Shown one piece after another: positions 10,057 through 21,424 of a DNA stretch of 64,000 bases. This stretch comes from Diploptera punctata (Eukaryota > Arthropoda > Insecta > Blattodea > Blaberidae), in assembly GCA_030220185.1 (NCBI GenBank), contig JASPKZ010004203.1:1-64000 (forward strand), written 5' to 3'. The notes under the pieces are model-generated. The model worked only from the letters and a program-made list of their open reading frames with translations, was not told the origin of the DNA and made no database searches. The first letter of the stretch is position 1; the number at the start of each line of letters is the position of its first letter. A program made the position numbers and the translations under genes.

Positions 10057-11112
10057 GTCCGTGTGGAGTTGCAAATTAAACAATTGCTCGGGGACGTGTT
10101 TATAATAATGATCGGATATAAAATATATCAAAATACACAAATAAAATTTTAAGAAACCGCATGTTTTGTGGCTGTGTGCAGAGCATGTGGAATTAATATT
10201 AGGGTCTGCTGGATAAGCTTGGGGCACTGATGAAAAGATTTTAGTATATTTATTTAAACTCTATATACTCGTATTTAAATATCTTCAACTCGTGTCCTAC
10301 TCAGATTCGGATCGAGGGATGAGATGAACCCCTATATATAGAAGGTCTGTGAATAACAAGGGTGCTGGCCGACCACGCTTGACGCGTCATCACAGGGGCA
10401 GATGAACGAAATGAAATGAACTGGATGAGATGAGTATGGGAGAAAATGGTGGCTGTGGAAAAACGGGAGATACCGCGAATAAAATCTGCCCAAGCCCCAT
10501 TTCGTCCACCACGAAAGCCACATGGAGTGACCGAGACTCGATATCCAGACCCCAGCCATGAGACGCGAGCGTCCTACCGATTGCGCCACAGAGTCGCCTT
10601 AAACTTTACACTACTCTAATTAAATAATAATCACTGCGGATAGACATGAAGACACTGGAAAGAAACGGAATAGTATACTATAAAAACCTTAATGAATTAA
10701 ATCCGACACAAATAAATTTACATTTGTTTTAAATGATGAAATGGACTGCTCAGAAACAGATTTTAAGTTTATCAGTATTATCTGCTAAATAATTTGTTCA
10801 TAATTATATTAACTTTTAAGAGTAACTTTTTTCAACTTACCCAATAGCTTGCAAAATGTAATACGTAGTAACTCGTTACTACAGTAACGGTGTAACAGTG
10901 GGGATGGATAAAAGAGTTGTATTGTTGAGTCAATAATAATATTTTGTGTTTCATAATTACAGAATGTTTTCTAATTCGTTCATTGACACTGTGGAACCTG
11001 GAGGTTCATGGTCGCACGCTCATTAACTCTCCCCACAATCCTATCCAGAGCTAGTAGCCTATATTCCAATCATTCGCTATATATATATCCTGAATCATGG
11101 TTATTGTTATGC
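10057..11112. repeat. Duplicated ~1 kb block, copy 2
   Basis: It aligns with 2063-3057 in the same orientation: ATTGCTCGGGGACGTGTT, AAGAAACCGCATGTTTTGT, SINE A, AACTCGTTACTACAGTAACG and GGATGGATAAAAGAGTTG. The right end keeps a longer LINE A 3' remnant (from about 10997). The copies are about 8 kb apart. Confidence 0.85.
10283..10601 (-). mobile_element. SINE A inside duplicated block
   Basis: Same family, orientation and internal position as 2276-2597. Reverse-complemented, the head carries GGCGACTCTGTGGCGCAATC and the B-box region CTGGATATCGAGTCTCGG. Confidence 0.8.
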
Positions 11113-11187
11113 TCATAATATGTGTAAATGTTTTTTTTAAATATTATAGGACTACATAGAGAGTGACAAAAATCATTTATAAGTTCT

Positions 11188-11530
11188 ATACAATCGCTGT
11201 CCACCGCTATGGTCTCGAGGTAGCGTGCTGGCTTGTCACGCAGCGGGCCCAGGTTCGATCCCCGGTCGGGATAGTTTTTCTGGATGAGGTTTTTATCGGG
11301 GTTTTTCCTCACTTGTAAGACAAATGTCAGGAAAACTTTAAGGCCCAAACAGTCCCCGAAATCATATGGCAATCACCCTTATCATTATCATTCACCGGTG
11401 TGGAAAGCAACGGGAAGCCACCACACCTACAATTCCCTAGAAAAAATGCAAAGCATAGCATGAAAATGCTATGATTGCAGTGAAAGACCTGCCCTCGGGC
11501 AGAATTACTATGGATGGATGAATACAATCG
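11188..11530 (+). mobile_element. SINE V, full length with 9 bp TSD
   Basis: The SINE body spans 11197-11521 and is flanked by exact ATACAATCG at 11188-11196 and 11522-11530. It has a complete tRNA-like head (GTCTCGAGGTAGCGTGCTGG; B-box GGTTCGATCCCC). The 3' domain has CATAGCAT-GAAA-ATGCTATG (11454-11473) and CTGCC-CTCG-GGCAG (11489-11502). The tail is ATGGATGGATG. Confidence 0.92.
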
Positions 11531-11880
11531 TTATAATATCTACAATTTTTAATGTTGCGAAATATAATAGTACTTTTGTCCCTTGGTTTTTTACTTAGAT
11601 AATTATGTAACATGTTCATTTTCTCACCTAACGAAATAAATTGAGTAGATTAAACGGAACCTGACGTCAGAATTCTAACAAATGAATTATAAAGTCTTGG
11701 TTCTTAAAACAAAAAGGGCATATATCCAGCAATTGACACCAAAAGGGCAAGTTCATGTACATTTTTATGATTTTATAATTACACTATGGAATGGTGAATA
11801 TGATGAAATGGATCCCGGTAATGAAATTCTGACTGACAACTTGTCTTGGAATGAGGCGAACGAGGAAAAAAAAAAACTCA
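11531..11880. other. No gene or repeat recognised
   Basis: AT-rich DNA. A 73-codon open frame across 11682-11903 has no recognisable domain and runs into a tRNA-like segment, so I do not call it. Confidence 0.4.
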
Positions 11881-11884
11881 GGTT

Positions 11885-11957
11885 GTTCAGTACCGAGATT
11901 TGAACCTGGGACATCCCGAATACGAGTCTCAAACACTATCGCTTCAACCATCTTCCT
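11885..11957 (-). other. tRNA-like SINE head
   Basis: Reverse-complemented: GATGGTTGAAGCGATAGTG (A-box side), GTTTGAGACTCG and CCAGGTTCAAATCTCGG (B-box). A related segment with the same GAGTCTCAAAC on the + strand is at 63395-63465. Confidence 0.45.
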
Positions 11958-12238
11958 TGATATAAAAAAATCAAAGTTGTTTCCTAGGATACCACCAATA
12001 GACAAAATAGAACTATTTTCTAATTTCAACTTATTTGTAGACGCTTTAATATCAGTTTCTTATGATCTTGAAATGTAAGGGTCTGCACTGTGCATGTGTT
12101 AAACAATGCGAAGGATGACGCCTCGAAACTACCGCAGTATCCATTTTTCGTGAAAACAATTTTGTTGTAATGTCATTTGTTTATGTGCAGTTGCTTTCAC
12201 TTTATCTGTAATTAATTTTTGTGTATAAAAAAATGTTG
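11958..12238. other. No gene or repeat recognised
   Basis: No feature supported. Confidence 0.35.
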
Positions 12239-12563
12239 TACATAAAAGAACCGGGGACACGCCGTAGCGTAGTGGTTAAGGCACTGCGCTACAAGCCGGA
12301 AGGTCGAGGGTTCAAGTCCCGGTGGGGTCAGGATTTTTAAACTAACCCAACCTTCTGGCGGCACTATTGCCCTGGAGTCGACTCAGCCTCTAACGGAAAT
12401 GGGTACCAGACACTTGTTCTGGGGGTAAAGGCGGCCGTCACGCAGGGCTGACAACCCGGATAACATAATGTGCCGATTGTCTAGAAAAAGTGGGAGCCTT
12501 AACCTCCTACTACCTCAAGGGCCTCCTGAGGCCTGTTGTGGGATCACTTTACTTTACATAAAA
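12239..12563 (+). mobile_element. SINE D, full length with TSD
   Basis: The SINE lies between TACATAAAA at 12239-12247 and 12555-12563. Its head is a good tRNA likeness: CGTAGCGTAGTGGTTAAGGC (A-box) and GGGTTCAAGTCCC (B-box). The body reads CTTCTGGCGGCACTATTG, GACTCAGCCTCTAAC and GTCACGCAGGGCTGACAACC, ending in GGGATCACTTTACTT. This is the most complete SINE D here and a useful reference copy. Confidence 0.9.
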
Positions 12564-12769
12564 TAATCTCAAATGTGAATAAAAATACTTCAGATGAAAA
12601 TATACCGATCTTCTTGCATCCGAGTAATACTTTAGTTTGTTACTAGATGTCTCCTCGAGGCAATGTACGTACGAACGACATGTCACTCGCGGAGATATGT
12701 AGGGAAATAAGCGTAACTAAATTTCGTGTGGTCAGGAAACTTACCACCCACCTCCCCGCGCGGGACTTA

Positions 12770-12832
12770 ACATTAGTCCTACAAGTGAAGAAAAAAACCT
12801 CATCCAGTAAACTTGTCCCGACGGGGGATCAA
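12770..12832 (-). mobile_element. SINE V internal fragment
   Basis: The + strand shows GTCCTACAAGTGAAG, AAAAACCTCATCCAG and TTGTCCCGACGGGG, the reverse complement of the SINE V segment just after the B-box. Confidence 0.5.
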
Positions 12833-12841
12833 AATTAAAAA

Positions 12842-13015
12842 TGTGTCAGAGCTATTTTGATATTTATAAATAGTGAGACAAAATTAGAAATACTAAAATC
12901 AGAGAAATAATGGATGTTCAAAAAGATATTCTACAAGTTATGGAAGAAAGAAGACTGAAATGGTTTGGAAACGTAAACAGGATATCACATGACAGGATAT
13001 TATAGCCTCACTCGG
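12842..13015 (+). mobile_element. LINE C-terminal fragment
   Basis: The translation contains IREIMDVQKDILQVMEERR and LKWFGNVNRISHDRI. This is the helix plus KWFGHV.R pattern that follows the reverse transcriptase in APE-type LINEs. It is too short for a family call. Confidence 0.5.
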
Positions 13016-13142
13016 ATGGTTAATAGTTTATATAAAATACTTGACCGGCGATGTTGTCACGTTTCTGATAGCGCTATGAGCGTTTATTACACAAGGACAG
13101 AAGACATTGATTATTTATGTTATTATTTAATTTTACGTTATT

Positions 13143-13483
13143 ATTTGGTATTAGTCCACCGCTGTGGTCTCGAGGTAGCGTGCTGCCTTGTCACGCAGCG
13201 GGCCCGGGTTCGATCCCCGGTCGGGGCAGTTTTTCTGGGTGAGGTTTTTATCGGGGTGTTTCCTCACCTGTAAGACAAATGTCAGGAATACTTAAGGCCC
13301 AAACGGTCTCCGAAATCATATGGCCATCATCATCACCATGATCCTTCACCGGCGTGGAAAGCAACGGAAGCTACCACACCTACAATTCCCTAGTAAAGCT
13401 GCAAGCATAGCATGGAAATGCTATGATTGCAGTGAAGAACCTTCCTTCGGGCAGAATTACTATGGATGGATGGATTTGGTATT
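13143..13483 (+). mobile_element. SINE V, full length with 10 bp TSD
   Basis: The SINE body spans 13153-13473 between exact ATTTGGTATT at 13143-13152 and 13474-13483. The head and B-box GGTTCGATCCCCGG are intact. The 3' domain shows the CATAGCAT/ATGCTATG stem; the second stem has one changed base (CTTCC for CTGCC). Confidence 0.92.
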
Positions 13484-13524
13484 GTTTAACTTTTAAAATT
13501 AAAATTATATATTATTTATTTTTA

Positions 13525-13980
13525 TACTAACGGTATAGCATTATTATTGATCGATAACGAGGAGATACTAAGGGCCAACACACGCACTCTACTGAACACT
13601 GAGAAATTGGAACTGGAAGTAAACATAAATAAAACTAGATATATATTCACACATAGAAATGCATTATATAGGCCTAATGGAAATTGACATCTAATGACAA
13701 ATGAACGAAATTTTTAAGAAGTGGCTGATTTCAACTATCTAGGAAAAATAATCACAAATAGGAATGAGATGCACAAAGTAATTAAACATAGGATCAATTC
13801 TGGAATTGCATGCTATTATATAGGGACTCATGTCTTCCCAGCTCCTATAAAAAAATGTTAAACTGAAAATATATGAAACAGTTATTCTCCCAATTATATT
13901 ATATGGATGCGAAACATGGAATCTTACTTTAAGGGGGGAAAGAAGATTACGAGTATTTGAGAATAAAGTTGTTAGGAGTT
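13525..13980 (+). mobile_element. LINE A, region after the RT core
   Basis: The frames read LEVNINKTRY, ADFNYLGKIIT and, further on, the GCETW segment (ATATGGATGCGAAACATGG). This is the LINE A stretch between the reverse transcriptase and the C-terminus. It has several stops. It stops at GTTAGGAGTTTTTTC, where SINE D begins. Confidence 0.75.
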
Positions 13981-14255
13981 TTTTCTTTAGGCACTACACT
14001 ACAAGATCGAGGGTTCGAGTCCCGGTGGAGTCAGGAATTTTAAACTGGCCCAAATCTTCTGGCGGCACTATGGCTCTGGGGTCGACTCAGCCTCTAACTG
14101 AAATGAGTACCAAACACATGTTATGGGGTAAAGACAGCCGTCACGCAGGTCTGACAACCTGGCTGACATTATGTGCCGATTGTCCAGAAAAGTGGGAGCC
14201 TTAACCTCCTACTACCCCAAGGGCTTCCTAGCCCTGTAATGGGATACCTTTACCT
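13981..14255 (+). mobile_element. SINE D between two LINE A pieces
   Basis: The head is shortened (GGCACTACACTACAAG) but the B-box GGGTTCGAGTCCC and the body are clear. The ~90 bp of LINE A just before it (from TATTATATGGATGCG) is repeated just after it, so the SINE sits inside a local duplication of LINE A. Confidence 0.85.
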
Positions 14256-14708
14256 TTTATATTATATGGATGCGAAACATGACTCTTCCTTTAAGGGGGG
14301 AAAGAAGATTACGAATATTTGAGAATAAAGTTCTTAGGAAATGTTTTGGATAAAAAAAAGAGATGAACAGATAGATGAATGGAGAAAACTACATACTAGT
14401 GAGCTACATGATATGTATAAGAAGCCAGATATAATAAGAACAATTAAGTCTCATAGGCTGCGATGGGCAGGACATGTTGCACATATGGGGATGAAAGAGG
14501 TGCATGGAAACTTCTGGTAGGAAAATCAGAGGGAAAACGCCCAGTTGTAGACCAAGAATGAGGTGGGAGAATAACATTATCCTTGATTTGAGAGAAGTAG
14601 ATTATACAGGGGATGATTGGAAAACATTAGCTCAGGATAGGGATGTATGGAGAGCTAATGTCCGCGCGGCCATGAACCTACGGGTTCGACAGAGCCAGTG
14701 AGTTGGCC
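14256..14708 (+). mobile_element. LINE A C-terminus and 3' end
   Basis: It starts with a second copy of ATATTATATGGATGCGAAAC and then reads through RRLRIFENKVL, RDEQIDEWRKL, RLRWAGHVAHM, RPRMRWENN and LREVDYTGDDW to AACCTACGGGTTCGACAGAG. It contains at least two frameshifts. Confidence 0.85.
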
Positions 14709-14724
14709 ATAGTTTGGATTTTAA

Positions 14725-14757
14725 TTTATTATTATTATTATTGTTATTATTATCATT

Positions 14758-14848
<91 letters not shown>
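14725..14848. repeat. (ATT)n microsatellite, ~125 bp
   Basis: Almost perfect ATT array with a few GTT and ATC variants at the left edge. Confidence 0.95.
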
Positions 14849-14850
<2 letters not shown>

Positions 14851-14851
<1 letters not shown>

Positions 14852-15063
14852 GTTCGGTCTGAAATATTTTCGCATGGCCGCCACATGTTGAAATCACTTA
14901 CATATTAAACTAATACAATATGTAGATATTGTATTATTATTCAAGCTACATATCACAAGAAATCACTGATAATTATAGCTATTAATTACGGTATACAATT
15001 GTATAATTGGATCGAATGCCGCACATCGTTCCGAGTTTTAATTGAAACTGAGGGAAGAATAGC
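14851..15063. repeat. Direct duplicate segment, copy 1
   Basis: It contains TCGGTCTGAAATATTTTCGC, GGCCGCCACATGTTGAAAT and TTAATTACGGTATACAATTG, all repeated in the same order at 15224-15427. No coding sense seen. Confidence 0.85.
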
Positions 15064-15223
15064 CAAGTTTATCTAAGAGACCCTCTTCAGAGATTGTTTT
15101 CTTTAATATAATCATAAACATTAATTACAAACCAACTGTTGACACTGTTTACTAAGAGTCTGTCAATGTAATTTATTGTTCCTTGAACTATTAAGAGGTT
15201 CTTCCTCTTGTGTCACATTATCG
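15064..15223. other. Spacer between duplicate segments
   Basis: Unique within the window. No feature recognised. Confidence 0.4.
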
Positions 15224-15427
15224 ATTCGGTCTGAAATATTTTCCCATGGCCGCCACATGTTGAAATTACTTATTAAACAAATATACTATATAGATATGTT
15301 GTATTATTCGAGCTACATATCACAATAAATCACCGATAATTATAACAATTAATTACGGTATACAATTGTATAACTGGATCGACTGCTGCACGTTTCATGT
15401 TTTAATTGAAATGGAGGGAAGAAAAGC
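15224..15427. repeat. Direct duplicate segment, copy 2
   Basis: Second copy of 14851-15063, offset by about 370 bp, with substitutions and small deletions. It is not preceded by the ATT array that borders copy 1. Confidence 0.85.
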
Positions 15428-15559
15428 AATGTGGCAACATCGTCGTAGTAGCCGTACTCGGGATCTTTGTATTTTAATAACATACAACAGCTGCGGGGAA
15501 ACAAAGCGAGCCGATTGTTAAGCATCATAGTGAGGCGATAATACCTAAGACGATAACTA

Positions 15560-15715
15560 TGGAGCGAAGGGCAACAGAAGAAAACGGAGACCAAAAAAAA
15601 AAAAAGTGGATTCAAAGTATACATATGAGTACGGTGTCGAGAGAATTAACAGAAAGTGACGCAGAGAATAGGGATATATGGAGGAGGAGTAAAATTCAAT
15701 GGGTTGTAGGAAAAC
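15560..15715 (+). mobile_element. LINE C-terminal fragment
   Basis: RPKKKWIQSI followed by SDAENRDIWRR resembles the GRP.KRW...A.DR..WR end of LINE proteins. A (GA)n array at 15733 follows it directly. Low confidence because it is short. Confidence 0.35.
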
Positions 15716-15731
15716 TACTGTATTGTAGAGA

Positions 15732-15732
<1 letters not shown>

Positions 15733-15800
<68 letters not shown>
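15733..15800. repeat. (GA)n microsatellite
   Basis: About 34 GA dinucleotides. Confidence 0.95.
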
Positions 15801-15802
<2 letters not shown>

Positions 15803-16098
15803 TTCATAAATGCTTTAACCGCGCCGTAACAGAGAGGATTAAGCATCTTACATAGGAATCTGTCCCATAATCGATAATCCACGTTAAACCTTACTTAAGT
15901 TTGTGGTTTGTATACCGCCGTATATGAAAAACTTTTTAGAGTTAATTTTCTAGAAATTTTATAGATAGTATTTCAGGTCAAGGGGGACTAGTGCCTTGCA
16001 GAATCATGTGGAATTGGAGTAAGTATCGGCTCCACCAGCTGTTGTCATCCCTATACTGATAGATTATCATCCAGCTATGTATGTGACGCAGGCTCTGT

Positions 16099-16418
16099 AG
16101 GTCCATGGGGTAAAGTGATCTCCTACAGGCCTCAAGAGTCTCTTGGGATAGTAGGAGATTAAGGTTCCCACTTTTTCTGGACAATCGGCACTTGATGTCA
16201 GTCGGGTTGTCAGCCCTGCGTGACGGCAGCTTTTACCCCCAGAACAAACGTACTCATATCCCTTAGAGACGGAGTCGAACCCAGGGCCATAGTGCCGCCA
16301 GAAGGTTTGGATCAGATTTAAAAATCCTGACCCCACTTGGACTCGAATCCTCGATATTCCGGCTCGTAGCATATTGCCTTAACGACTAAGAGGTATGGCG
16401 TGCCCCAGGTCCACGGGG
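16099..16418 (-). mobile_element. SINE D, full length with 12 bp TSD
   Basis: The SINE body spans 16111-16406 between AGGTCCATGGGG (16099-16110) and AGGTCCACGGGG (16407-16418). Reverse-complemented it runs from GGGGCACGCC through the tRNA-like head and GGACTCGAATCC (B-box region on the + strand) to the GATCACTTTA tail. Confidence 0.9.
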
Positions 16419-17050
16419 AGACATGTGATTAAATGAAATTTGTGTTCACCACAGAAAAAAAAAATTGGGTGAGTTTTATTGGTGCCAGGGTTTGAACCTT
16501 GGACGTGCCGTATACAAAATTGAAACACGACTCGTTACTTAGATATAATTTTTGTGAAGTGAATCATCTATTTTTAGTTATGTTTATAATGGAACAACAG
16601 TCGATAGTGATTGTAACAAATTACTTATGTCGCGTGTATTTGTTTGGAAAATGTCTGCAAGTTGAATGAGAACAAGTCATTGTAATAATATGTAACACAG
16701 AAATATAGCTATGAATGGCGCGACAATGTTTATTTTCTCGCAATTAAACTAGATACTACTGATTTAATTTTTTTTTAATTAAGACATATTTCCAAGATCG
16801 GACTATATGTTGGACATATTGAACGCAATTCTTACGCGACACACTTTTTGACGTATGTAGATTGTTCTAAGTTTTTAGCGCAGCCTGTTGAGCGTGGCGA
16901 GACTTGACCTTGAGTCGATCACACAGCCAATGTCGGCTGATGGGAGACTTGTTCGGTACTAATGTAATCGCTCCAAAATCAATCAGTGCTAAAACTTGAA
17001 ATAAACCATAACCGATTTTGGATCCGGAACAGATAGAAATGAAGTAGATT
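16419..17050. other. No gene recognised; one tRNA-like piece
   Basis: A minus-strand tRNA-like patch (GGTTTGAACCTTGG near 16490) is present. The part 16870-16990 is less AT-rich and unassigned. Confidence 0.35.
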
Positions 17051-17055
17051 TAATA

Positions 17056-17179
<124 letters not shown>

Positions 17180-18600
17180 GCCGCCACTATAACCTTTGTC
17201 TAACTACGTAAAAAAATGCTTACCGTCCGTTCCGCTCGCATGTTTTCCAGTATGTAGCTCTTCTGTCAATTACATATGTATGTTTTTTTTATGAATCCTT
17301 CTTTTCTGCTTACTACTATCGGGGGTTTGCATCGAAACGAGAATTTTTTTACCTCCGAGCAAGTCGCCATTTCGGTATCCTAGTTACCACAGAACAAAGA
17401 AAATAAAGATGAAGACGTCATATTTAGTTATGTCATCAGTTAACAATAAGAACCGACTGTTACGTCACATGTGTTGATATGAGAAGGTGTTTCATGACCT
17501 TGAAAGTGAAATTTTCAGGAGAGAATAAAATATTTACGTATAATGTTAAATTAATGTTTTTTTTTTTGTGGATTTCTACATTGAAGATTTCACTCTTTGT
17601 CAGAGACAGAACATCTTTGAAAAACATACTCAGTAATTTTTTATTAACTAACCAAAACACCACACTAACAGTATTCAATAATATATTAGTCTCTGGGCAG
17701 ACCCTTCAAACGTTGGATTGAGACCGTAACAGACCACTAGGTCTATCACATGAAAGGAAGAAGAAGAATAATGTATTATATTTTATAAAAATAGTAGCTG
17801 ATGTCTTATAAAATATAATCCATTTTCTGTATATTTATACATATAGTGTTTAGGGATTGCTGTTTCTTTGTCGTGTTTTTATTAGTCTTAATTTTGATTA
17901 TCATTAATTAGATATTATTTTTATTGTTGTTCTCAGTTTTGGTCAAACAGTTGTTTATTGTGATTTTAATGTGCTGACAGGTGGCAGCAGTTAAATAAAT
18001 ATAATTATACAAGTAAAATGGACATAACACTGTTTGATATGGAACACAGAATTAATCTAATTTTGGTGCTGAATGTTACTTTAAAACTCTTTTTAATAAA
18101 TCGACCATAATCCACAGATTAATGCTTTGCAGAATACTGTTCTTAAAAATACTTTAAACGCATACAAATTAAAATTGATTGGTAGATTACTAGATAACCG
18201 AATCCAATCTCTATTGGGTGTTGCTCCTTCTTTAAATGTCCAGCTCTAGACGATCAGCTAGAAATATTTCCGCTTTTACATCCGACTTGTCTATCTGTGT
18301 CTTGGCTTTTGAAAGAAGGATTTTTTTTTCTGATCATACAATACACTTTTAGCTGTCATTGTACAGCCTTTGAAATTATTGATGGCGCACAGATAATTTT
18401 CAAGTCTCAGAACGAAGCCACTGCGCATGATCAGAGATCAGCTATTTGGGTCACAAGTATACAACTATTTGAGAAACTAAATCCGTTCTATTTCGTTGTG
18501 TGTAGTGCAATGGAAAACAATTTCGTGTAAATAAGTAGTGCGGTAAATACTGAAAATAAAACAAAGCAAAAAATTAAACAAAAGGAAGGCAATTAATTGA
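17180..18600. other. No gene or mobile element recognised
   Basis: AT-rich. Short open frames (for example 17479-17721 and 18297-18530) have no domain. A 14 bp inverted repeat ATTATATTTTATAA/TTATAAAATATAAT lies at 17773-17822. Confidence 0.4.
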
Positions 18601-18606
18601 AATAAG

Positions 18607-18608
<2 letters not shown>

Positions 18609-18654
<46 letters not shown>
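18609..18654. repeat. (GA)n microsatellite
   Basis: About 22 GA repeats next to a tRNA-like segment. Confidence 0.95.
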
Positions 18655-18657
<3 letters not shown>

Positions 18658-18735
18658 AAAGCATGGCAGCAGGATCGAACACGCGACCTCATGCACGGGA
18701 AACAGAAGCTCCCTCCACTAGACCACAGTCATTTC
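18658..18735 (-). other. tRNA-like sequence
   Basis: Reverse-complemented: ACTGTGGTCTAGTGGAGGG (A-box), CATGAGGTCGCGTGTTCG and GTTCGATCCTGC (B-box). The (GA)n array lies on its 3' side, which suggests a short SINE whose tail grew into the array. Confidence 0.45.
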
Positions 18736-18958
18736 TCCTAGAAATTGTTTGTATGAAGCAATGCAGTAATTCAGGACTACAAGTTTAATGAAATTAGATA
18801 TTAACTTAATTTAAATTAATCAGACGCATTTTGTATTAGTAATGGAAATAAATAATTTTATTATACCATGTGTTTTCTAAACAAAGTAATGAGACGTTAC
18901 AACTGTTATTCATTATATATATTAACTGTTTCCTTTAATTATTTATTTCCATATATTC

Positions 18959-19213
18959 CATCCCATAGTAATTCTGCCCGAGGGCAGGTCTTTCACTGCA
19001 ATCATAGCATTTTCATGCTATACTTTGCAGGTTTATTAGGGAACTGTAGGTGTGGTAGCTTCCCGTTTCTTTCCACACCGGTGAAGAATGATAATGATGA
19101 TGATGGCCGGATGATTTTCGGGGACCGTTGGGCCCTAAGCTTCCTGACATTTATCTTACAGGTGAGGAAAAAAACCTGAAAAAATCTCACCCAGGAGCCT
19201 GTTCCGACAGGGA
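18959..19213 (-). mobile_element. SINE V, 5'-truncated
   Basis: It runs from the 3' end (CATAGTAATTCTGCCCGAGG) up to CCCAGGAGCCTGTTCCGACA on the + strand, where the B-box would begin. The tRNA-like head is absent. A (TA)n(TG)n array follows. Confidence 0.85.
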
Positions 19214-19219
19214 ATATTT

Positions 19220-19275
<56 letters not shown>

Positions 19276-19276
19276 A
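19220..19276. repeat. (TA)n(TG)n compound microsatellite
   Basis: TA repeats pass directly into TG repeats. Confidence 0.95.
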
Positions 19277-19371
19277 CACATTTATTTATATAACGAAGCC
19301 TGGTAACATGTAGGCATTATTAAAAATTAACGATGTTATTAAATAATAATAAATATAAAAATATATACCTG

Positions 19372-19442
19372 ACCAGAATCGAACGTGGGCCCGCGTCGTC
19401 GGAAAATGAGCACCTTACCGTCTGCTCCACTGAAGCGAACGA
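19372..19442 (-). other. tRNA-like sequence
   Basis: Reverse-complemented: CGCTTCAGTGGAGCAGACGG (A-box side) and GTTCGATTCTGG (B-box). No SINE body recognised. Confidence 0.4.
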
Positions 19443-20282
19443 TACGAATGCTGCATGAATAGAGAGACTTACGCCGCGTCGTGCGTTGTAGTAGTTGAAT
19501 AAATTGACACAAGTCCCCGTTCCGTCCCCACGATCAAAACGACAGACTGCATTGAACAGACTAGTGACGTCATATCAATGTAATTGGTGTCCGGCGATAG
19601 CGTCTCCCTACAAGACGTTGTCGCTTTATAGTCTTGGGTGGCACCTTGAATGCTCCTGTTTTATCGATGAGGGCAGTATTCCCCGTAACTATGGCAACCC
19701 ATTGTTGTGTGCTAAGATAATCACGTTCACAATAAAATAAAACAAAATACGACTGAGAAGTTGCCTCAGGCGGTAACGTTTGAGAGTATAATCGAGGTGA
19801 CCTGGGTTCAAACTCCGGTGTCGACTAACATGACTGAGGTTTTTACTGGTTGTCCTAAACTGTCAGGTAAATTCAGGATTAGAACTTTATTAACAGAATC
19901 CAAATATTATAATTACAAGAGGTGATCTCTAACTCCTAAGGGGAGCTAGCGTAACAATTCAAAGCTTGGCGTTTAAAGGGCAACAAATTTTGCTCAGAGG
20001 CGTCTTATTTCAGGCTTTAGGTTCTCTTACGTGGCCTAAACATACGGTATTCATCTGTCGACTTAACTTCCAGTCTGAAGGAAATCAAACTCACAATTTT
20101 TACATTTTTCGCACTTAAAAAAGAAGATTCTTCAGCAAAACGAGTTAATTTCTTCAGAAAAGGACATGAAAACCCAACCTTAAAAATACGCAACTTACTG
20201 AATAACCTAAATTTCCTAGACGCGATGTAATATTAGACGTTAAAGCGACTGCAAATAAGCATACATTTACGCGTTAAACCAA
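19443..20282. other. No gene recognised
   Basis: Includes a GC-richer part (19495-19690) without a domain and a tRNA-like patch near 19780-19830 (GGTAACGTTTGAGAGTAT and GGGTTCAAACTCC). Nothing else supported. Confidence 0.35.
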
Positions 20283-21285
20283 AATTGATGGTAGAATTCT
20301 TCTTCTTTCTTCTTCCTTTCCAGGATTAGGTCAATGCGACCTGTTCCGGTCTCAAGTCCATCGTTTCCTTGCCCGTCCCAAATATCTTTTTTCATGCGAG
20401 ATGTAGGTGTTGATCTTTTGGCTAATCTTGTATTGCCATTCTGTCTAAATGTTCTTTCCATCGGTATTTGCGATCTTCTTGTTTATCGAGTATTGAAAAT
20501 ATATCCAGTTCATTTCTTATTGATTCTTTATGCTATCCATGCGAGTACATCCTTTTGCGGATCTTAAAACTTTCATTTCAGCGGATTGATTTTGAGAGAT
20601 ATCTTTCCTTGTAAGTACCCAAGATTCATATCCATATAAAAGAACAGGAACAGCTATACTTTTATATAACCTGAGCTGAGTTTCTCTTCGAGTCTTTCGG
20701 AGAGTTCTTCTTATAGTGCCACACATAATTTGATATCGGTTTAATTTATTATGTATATCCCAATCATAGATATATGTTATATCTGAACCAAGATAGTTAA
20801 AATGTGCTATCTGTTCTATTATTTCATTATTGATTACTATTTTTGCTCTGACTGGCACTTTGCCCTGAAAAGTCATAATTTTAGTTTTTGAAGTTGAGAC
20901 TTTAAGATTATAATAGAGTACAAACTGATGCAACGTGTAAATGGCTCTTTATAAATCATCCTTTGACTTCTGTATAATTACCAGATCGTTTGCTTACATT
21001 AAAATATTCATATAAATTTCCTTATTAATTTGTATTCCTATTGGACATGATTTTTTTTCATTTTCGTATAACCTCGTCAAAATATATATTAAACAATATA
21101 GGTGATAATGTACACCCTTGTCGAACTCCTTGATTTATTAAAATATCATCTCTGGAATAATCATCTAAATTAAAGATAATTTTCGTGTCGTTATAAAGGC
21201 TTTTTATTCCTTCTATAAGTTGAGCATGGTACCCTCTTGCCTTCATTATTTCCCACAATTTTCTTCTTATCAAAGACATTTATGG
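20283..21285 (-). mobile_element. LINE B fragment: RT end, C-terminus and (GAA)n tail
   Basis: On the minus strand an upstream frame reads LIRRKLWEIMKARGY, then INQGVRQGCTLSPILFNIYF (region just before the catalytic box). A downstream frame reads VSTSKTKIMTF, FNYLGSDI, VLLYGYESWVLTRKD and AEMKVLRSAKGCTR. The 3' side ends in GGAAAGGAAGAAGAAAG, the GAA-type tail of LINE B. Part of the region between the two frames carries stops. It is truncated at 5' and non-functional. LINE B looks like an RTE-like APE-type LINE; the clade is inferred from motif style only. Confidence 0.85.
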
Positions 21286-21424
21286 TAGACATTTTTTCAA
21301 TACATATTCCATGCATAATGAAACAGGTTATATTTTAGATTTAGTATTTTATTGTAGACTTAATTTTATAAAATTGTATAGTATAATCACGAATAGTTCT
21401 GACAGTTTCATTTCGACAGTATTT

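Noticed and set aside
12253..12330. True tRNA gene at the SINE D head
   Set aside because: A- and B-boxes are good, but the same head and body recur at 16111, 37633 and 42034 with TSDs.
14632..14908. Poly-Asn and poly-Leu frames
   Set aside because: Both are readings of the (ATT)n array.
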